Positions 60,415-64,000 of a stretch of 64,000 nt of DNA are shown here, in pieces. Every line of letters starts with the position of its first letter. Position 1 is the first letter of the stretch. The stretch comes from G965276765 sp965276765 (lineage in GTDB: Bacteria > Actinomycetota > Acidimicrobiia > Acidimicrobiales > Palsa-688). A program made the position numbers and the translations under genes. The notes beneath the pieces are model-generated. The model saw nothing but the letters and a program-made list of their open reading frames with translations. It made no database searches and had not been told where the DNA came from. The stretch lies in assembly GCA_965276765.1 (NCBI GenBank), contig OZ255627.1, forward strand, positions 620,001 through 684,000, written 5' to 3'.

Positions 60415-60597
60415 GTGGGATACCTCGGTCTGAGTTTGGACGCCGACAAGTCGCGCGCCACGTTAAAACCCACCGGTGACCCGGTCCCCTCCAGATACTT
60501 TGCCTGACGGCGGCGTCCGAGGCAAGTACCTTCGGTTCACGAGGGGTGGGCTGTGGACCGCTGCAGCTACGAACTACCCGGTCAGAGGAGTTGCCAC

Positions 60598-61371
60598 GTG
60601 TCCCAGCTCGACCCGGTCGCCGCCCAACGTCTGGGCGAGAGCTCCCGGCTTTTTACCTCCGAGCTCTCCGTCGCCGAGTTCGCCCTGCTCGAACAGATGG
60701 GCTGCCAGCCGCTCGGGTTCGTCATGGGGTCGTCCATCTACCACGTGGGTTGGAGCCAGACCTTCCGCCAGAACTGCGAAGTCACCGTCCTCTCGCAGGC
60801 CATGTACGCCAGCAGGGAACTGGCCATGTCCCGCATGCAGGCGGAGGCCGACGCCCTCGGTGCGGACGGGATCGTCGGCGTCCAACTGGAGTGGAAGCCG
60901 GTGGCGTGGAGCGCGGAGGCGGTCGAGTTCATCAGCTTCGGGACCGCCATTCGGGGACCGGCCGGCTCCAACTGGCGGATGCCGGGCACGGGGAGCGCCT
61001 TCACCTCCGACCTTTCGGTCAACGACTTCTACCGTCTGGTCACCACCGCCTACGTGCCTGTGGCCTTCGTCCTCGGGACCTGCGTGTATCACATCGCCGT
61101 GCAGTCGTTGCGCCAGATGTGGGGCCAGATGGCACGGAACACCGAGATGAGCGTGCAGACCCAGGGGTTGTACGAGGCGAGGGAGATCGCCATGTCGAGG
61201 ATGCAGGCGGAGGCCGAGCGCGATGGGGCCACCGGCATCGTCGGCGTACGGGTCACCGAGCACCGCTTCGGCTGGGAGAGCCACGTCACGGAGTTCCTCG
61301 CCCTCGGCACGAGCGTGCGGCCGAGCGGCGAGGCGACCATGGTCCGCCCCACGCCGGTCATCACCATGTGA
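60598..61371 (+). CDS. Tandem YbjQ/UPF0145-domain protein
   Basis: The 257-residue protein is an internal duplication. Residues 20-125 and 150-245 share FTSDLSVNDFY-like starts, a GTCVYH/GSSIYH motif, and AREIAMSRMQAEAERDGATG / SRELAMSRMQAEADALGADG followed by IVGV. This is the YbjQ (UPF0145/DUF74) fold, thought to form pentamers and of unknown function. The GTG at 60598 follows GAGGAG; a second in-frame GTG at 60553 is possible. It is cotranscribed with the membrane protein at 61449 at most loosely (77-base gap). Confidence 0.8.
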   Translation: MSQLDPVAAQRLGESSRLFTSELSVAEFALLEQMGCQPLGFVMGSSIYHVGWSQTFRQNCEVTVLSQAMYASRELAMSRMQAEADALGADGIVGVQLEWKPVAWSAEAVEFISFGTAIRGPAGSNWRMPGTGSAFTSDLSVNDFYRLVTTAYVPVAFVLGTCVYHIAVQSLRQMWGQMARNTEMSVQTQGLYEAREIAMSRMQAEAERDGATGIVGVRVTEHRFGWESHVTEFLALGTSVRPSGEATMVRPTPVITM

Positions 61372-61448
61372 CCTCCCCTGCCGCGCTCGGCCGGTTGGCC
61401 ACGGCCCGGCGTTGGGGATATTTTCGCCGGGACGAGCAAGGAGCGGCA

Positions 61449-62051
61449 GTGGCAGAGGACGCGACAGGTTGGGATGGAGGCGCCACCGACGGCGCCCCGC
61501 CCCCGCAGTCCTTCTGGGATGTTCCGCCTCCTCCTGCCCACCCGCCAACGGCCTACTCTCCGCCGGCGGCCGACCAGAACGCCGCCCCCCCGCCGCGCCC
61601 CGGATACCCCCCGCCGAGTGGGTCTGCCCCGGCGACGTGGGGTCAAGCACCAGGCGGATCTCCACCGCCGGGGTGGGGGCAGCCGCCGGGGTGGGGGCAG
61701 CCGCCGGCGTGGGGTCAACCGCCGGCGTGGGGTCAACCGGGCGGGTATCCACCGCCCGGCGGGGGTCAAACGCCGGGCGGGTATCCACCGCCGGGCGGGG
61801 GTCAACCGGGCGCCTACCAGTGGCCGCCGACCCGGCGGCGGGGCAACACCCTCAGCATCATCGGGATCGTCTCCGGAGCGATCGCTCTCTTCTTCGTACC
61901 GATCTTCTTCGGCATCGTCGCCCTGGTGCTCGGGGCCATCGCCCTGGCCAGGGAGGAACGCTTCGCCGTCGCCGCCCTCGTCGTCGGCGTCATCGGACTG
62001 ATCGGCGGACTCATCCTCGGCATCGTCGTCGCCAACAGCCTGTACGGCTGA
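61449..62051 (+). CDS. Pro/Gly-rich membrane protein with DUF4190-type C-terminus
   Basis: The 200-residue protein has a disordered N-terminal half rich in Pro, Gly, Trp and Gln, with repeats of PPGWGQ / PPAWGQ and GGYPPPGGGQ, then two membrane helices (LSIIGIVSGAIALFFVPIFF and FAVAALVVGVIGLIGGLILG) around VALVLGAIALAREER. This is the common actinobacterial DUF4190 layout. The GTG at 61449 is preceded by AAGGAGCGGC. Function unknown; the repeats are encoded by slightly varied DNA, so they are not recent. Confidence 0.75.
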   Translation: MAEDATGWDGGATDGAPPPQSFWDVPPPPAHPPTAYSPPAADQNAAPPPRPGYPPPSGSAPATWGQAPGGSPPPGWGQPPGWGQPPAWGQPPAWGQPGGYPPPGGGQTPGGYPPPGGGQPGAYQWPPTRRRGNTLSIIGIVSGAIALFFVPIFFGIVALVLGAIALAREERFAVAALVVGVIGLIGGLILGIVVANSLYG

Positions 62052-62064
62052 GGCGATCTCGATC

Positions 62065-64000
62065 GTGGGACCAGGCAGCAACGACGGCCGGCGCGACGAC
62101 GACCGGGCCGACAACGACCGGGCCGACGACGCCCCGCTCGGCGATGGCGGCGACGAACGCAGTCACGACGACATGCTCGTCGAGCGGGCCGAGATGCTGG
62201 CCGCCCGGCTGCTCGACGAGAGCGACCGCCGCAGAACCCGCCGCCAAAGAGCACAGCAGGCCAGGGTCGCCCGGTTGCTCTCAGATCCGGATGGCCTTGG
62301 CTTCGTCCTCTCCCTGACCGACGAGGTCCTGCGCATCCGCAACCCGGCCCGAGCGGCCCGACATCTCGAGGAGCTGGTCTCCTCCTCCGCCTCACCATCC
62401 TTTCTCGACCCCGTCGACCGGGTACTGCTGCGAGCGGGCGTGGCCTTTGCCGTCCGCCTGCCCGGCATCGTCATGCCGCTCGTCGCCGCTCGACTGCGTG
62501 CCGAGCTCGCCGGGTACGTCGTGGCTGCCGAACCTCGGCCCCTCGGACGTCACATCGCCAGGCGGCGAGCCGAAGGCATCGACCTCAACCTCAACGTCCT
62601 CGGCGAGGCGGTGCTCGGCGACACCGAAGCCGAGCGGCGCCTCCAAGCCGTCGTTGACCTTCTGGCGCGCCCCGACGTCGACTACGTGTCGGTCAAGGTC
62701 TCTTCGGTCTGCGCCCAGATCAACATCGCCGCCTTCGACCACGAGGTCGAGCGGATCGCCGCCCGGCTGCGTCGCCTCTACGAGGCGGCGACGGCGTCGC
62801 GACCCCACAAGTTCGTCAACCTGGACATGGAGGAGTACCGGGATCTGCAGCTGACCGTCGCGGTCTTTCGCGCCGTGCTCGACGAGGCGCCCTTCGACCG
62901 TATCGACGCCGGCATCGTGCTGCAGGCCTACATCCCCGACTCGTTCGGGGCCCTCGACGAGCTGCTGGCCTGGGCCAGGCGCCGGCACGCCAGGGCCGGC
63001 GGAGCCGTGAAGGTCCGAATCGTCAAGGGCGCCAACCTGGCCATGGAGCAGGTCGACGCCGAGCTGGCCGGCTGGCCGCAGGCACCGTTCAGTACCAAGG
63101 CCGACGTCGACGCCAACTACAAGCGGATGCTCGACCTCGTGCTCGACCCCGCCAACCGCGGGGCGGTCCGTGTCGGCGTGGCGAGCCACAACCTCTTCGA
63201 GTTGGGCTGGGCCCTCGCCGTAGCCGCCGACCGGAACCTGTCGGACATGGTCGAGGCCGAGATGCTCGAGGGCATGGCCGGTCCGACGGCCATCCCGTTG
63301 CGTGACGAGGCCGGTGGCCTGCTGCTCTACGCGCCGATCGCCAGGCGCAGCGACACCGAGTCGGCCATCGCCTACCTCGTGCGGCGCTTCGACGAGAACA
63401 CCGGGCCCGACAACTTCCTCCGCCACCAGTTCGGCCTCACCGTCGGCTCGCCCACCTGGACGGCCGAACGGGATCGCTTCGTGGCTGCGGTCGCAGCGCG
63501 ATCTCTCCCCCCGGTGGCGACGCGCCGGGTCCAGGACAGGGAAGCCGAGGCAGGACCGCCCGAGGCAGGACCGGTCGAGGCAGGACCGCCCGAGGCAGGA
63601 CCGCCCGACAAGAGCACGCCGGCCGGCTTGAGCACGCCGCCCGGCTTCTCCAACGAGCCGGACACCGACGTGTCGGTCGCCGCCAACCGGCGCTGGCTGG
63701 CCCACTGGCTCGGGCGGGCCCGCCGCCCGAGCAACGGCGACGGCGACCGGCTCATCGCCGACGTCGTGCCTGCGGTCGCCGCCGGCAGGACCTGGAACCA
63801 ACCGGCGACCGGCGACGGCCGGGACCCGTCGAGGCCCGAGCGCAGCGCGTACCGCTGGGTCCAGGCCGACGTGGCGATCGTCGACGAGGCCGTCGCCTGC
63901 GCCACCCGGGCGGGGAAGGAGTGGCGCTCGGCGCCCTACCGGACCAGGAGAGCGGTCCTCGACTCCGTCGCCGCCACCATCGGCCGCGACCGCGGCCGGT
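62065..64000 (+). CDS. putA: Bifunctional proline dehydrogenase / P5C dehydrogenase PutA (3' end outside the window)
   Basis: PutA oxidises proline to glutamate. The proline dehydrogenase barrel fills about residues 60-480: LGEAVLGDTEAERRLQAVVD, DYVSVKVSSVCAQIN, KFVNLDMEEYRDL, VRIVKGANLAMEQ and SDMVEAEMLEGMAG. After that comes a Gly/Pro/Ala-rich spacer with four repeats of EAGPP(P)-type units. The aldehyde dehydrogenase domain begins near residue 540 (ACATRAGKEWRSAPYRTRRA) and runs off the window. The GTG at 62065 gives a long Asp-rich start (DDDRADNDRADD); an ATG at 62172 is an alternative. No regulator is visible in the window. Confidence 0.92.
   Translation, partial: MGPGSNDGRRDDDRADNDRADDAPLGDGGDERSHDDMLVERAEMLAARLLDESDRRRTRRQRAQQARVARLLSDPDGLGFVLSLTDEVLRIRNPARAARHLEELVSSSASPSFLDPVDRVLLRAGVAFAVRLPGIVMPLVAARLRAELAGYVVAAEPRPLGRHIARRRAEGIDLNLNVLGEAVLGDTEAERRLQAVVDLLARPDVDYVSVKVSSVCAQINIAAFDHEVERIAARLRRLYEAATASRPHKFVNLDMEEYRDLQLTVAVFRAVLDEAPFDRIDAGIVLQAYIPDSFGALDELLAWARRRHARAGGAVKVRIVKGANLAMEQVDAELAGWPQAPFSTKADVDANYKRMLDLVLDPANRGAVRVGVASHNLFELGWALAVAADRNLSDMVEAEMLEGMAGPTAIPLRDEAGGLLLYAPIARRSDTESAIAYLVRRFDENTGPDNFLRHQFGLTVGSPTWTAERDRFVAAVAARSLPPVATRRVQDREAEAGPPEAGPVEAGPPEAGPPDKSTPAGLSTPPGFSNEPDTDVSVAANRRWLAHWLGRARRPSNGDGDRLIADVVPAVAAGRTWNQPATGDGRDPSRPERSAYRWVQADVAIVDEAVACATRAGKEWRSAPYRTRRAVLDSVAATIGRDRGR

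Noticed and set aside
57588..60473. A 961-codon open frame joining the NCS1 permease with sequence through the DivIVA-like gene
   Set aside because: The first 470 residues are a Pro/Arg/Ser-rich shadow of the DivIVA-like gene; the permease has its own ATG and RBS at 59060.
1..64000. CRISPR arrays and rRNA genes
   Set aside because: No regularly spaced repeat-spacer pattern and no rRNA-like sequence were seen; the repeats found are pairs or short tandems.

Overview
The window is GC-rich, gene-dense bacterial DNA with GTG/TTG starts, 1-4 base stop/start overlaps and clear Shine-Dalgarno sites. The gene content points to an actinomycete (Actinomycetota): a DivIVA/Wag31-like coiled-coil protein, bifunctional PutA, tandem-domain CaiB CoA-transferase, many FadR/SDR/enoyl-CoA-type genes and an actinobacterial-style integrative element. 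Acidimicrobiia would fit, but no marker here proves it.

Layout. (1) 1-7.1 kb: acyl-CoA catabolism. A minus-strand set (phytanoyl-CoA dioxygenase-like, CoA-transferase remnant, thiolase, double CaiB/BaiF transferase) diverges from a plus-strand set (SDR, enoyl-CoA hydratase, thioesterase) across a spacer with a long inverted repeat. (2) 7.2-14.99 kb: oligopeptide/dipeptide-type ABC importer (binding protein, two permeases, two ATPases), with an SDR, a coupled unknown ORF and a divergent TetR regulator. (3) 15.0-16.65 kb: a haloalkane dehalogenase with all catalytic residues, and a small unknown protein. (4) 17.3-26.3 kb: an integrative/mobilisable element in two operons, each behind the same promoter-hairpin-RBS leader. 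It encodes an ArdC-like protein, a VirD4/TraG coupling ATPase, an HNH protein, a DUF4913 protein, unknowns, a CHC2/Toprim primase with a frameshift, a small HTH protein and a tyrosine integrase. It lies beside tRNA-Ser(GCT). (5) 26.6-29.4 kb: an IS481-like and an IS1380-like element, both with frameshifted transposases. (6) 29.4-34.9 kb: MFS exporter, D-aminoacylase-like amidohydrolase, metallo-beta-lactamase-fold hydrolase, FAH-family hydrolase and a C39-like protein. (7) 34.98-36.84 kb: an IS4-superfamily element with a DUF6788 passenger gene. (8) 37.0-44.9 kb: branched-chain-amino-acid-type (Liv) ABC importer, led by an FAH-family gene and diverging from a GntR/FadR regulator and a TSUP permease. 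(9) 44.9-52.3 kb: epoxide-hydrolase-like protein and a sugar/polyol locus (FGGY kinase, SDR, E1-beta, E1-alpha, class II aldolase) divergent from a SorC regulator with paired operator-like sites. (10) 52.4-64 kb: DEAD/DEAH helicase, a five-gene nucleobase/nucleoside operon (NCS1 permease, ARH-fold hydrolase, PfkB kinase, SDR, uracil phosphoribosyltransferase), DivIVA-like protein, tandem YbjQ-domain protein, Pro/Gly-rich membrane protein and PutA.

The gene sets describe a soil- or water-type heterotroph that imports peptides, amino acids, sugars and nucleosides and degrades acyl-CoA and halogenated or epoxidised compounds. Most regulators are transcribed away from the genes they probably control, and three of these spacers carry dyads or repeats that look like operators. 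Five genes carry single-base frameshifts, four of them in or beside homopolymer runs. These include the binding-protein gene livK, so either assembly error or real decay must be considered for each. The most promising uncharacterised units are the NCS1-ARH-PfkB-SDR-Upp operon, the SorC sugar locus with an orphan E1, and the twin-leader mobile element. All assignments come from reading the sequence; no database search was run.
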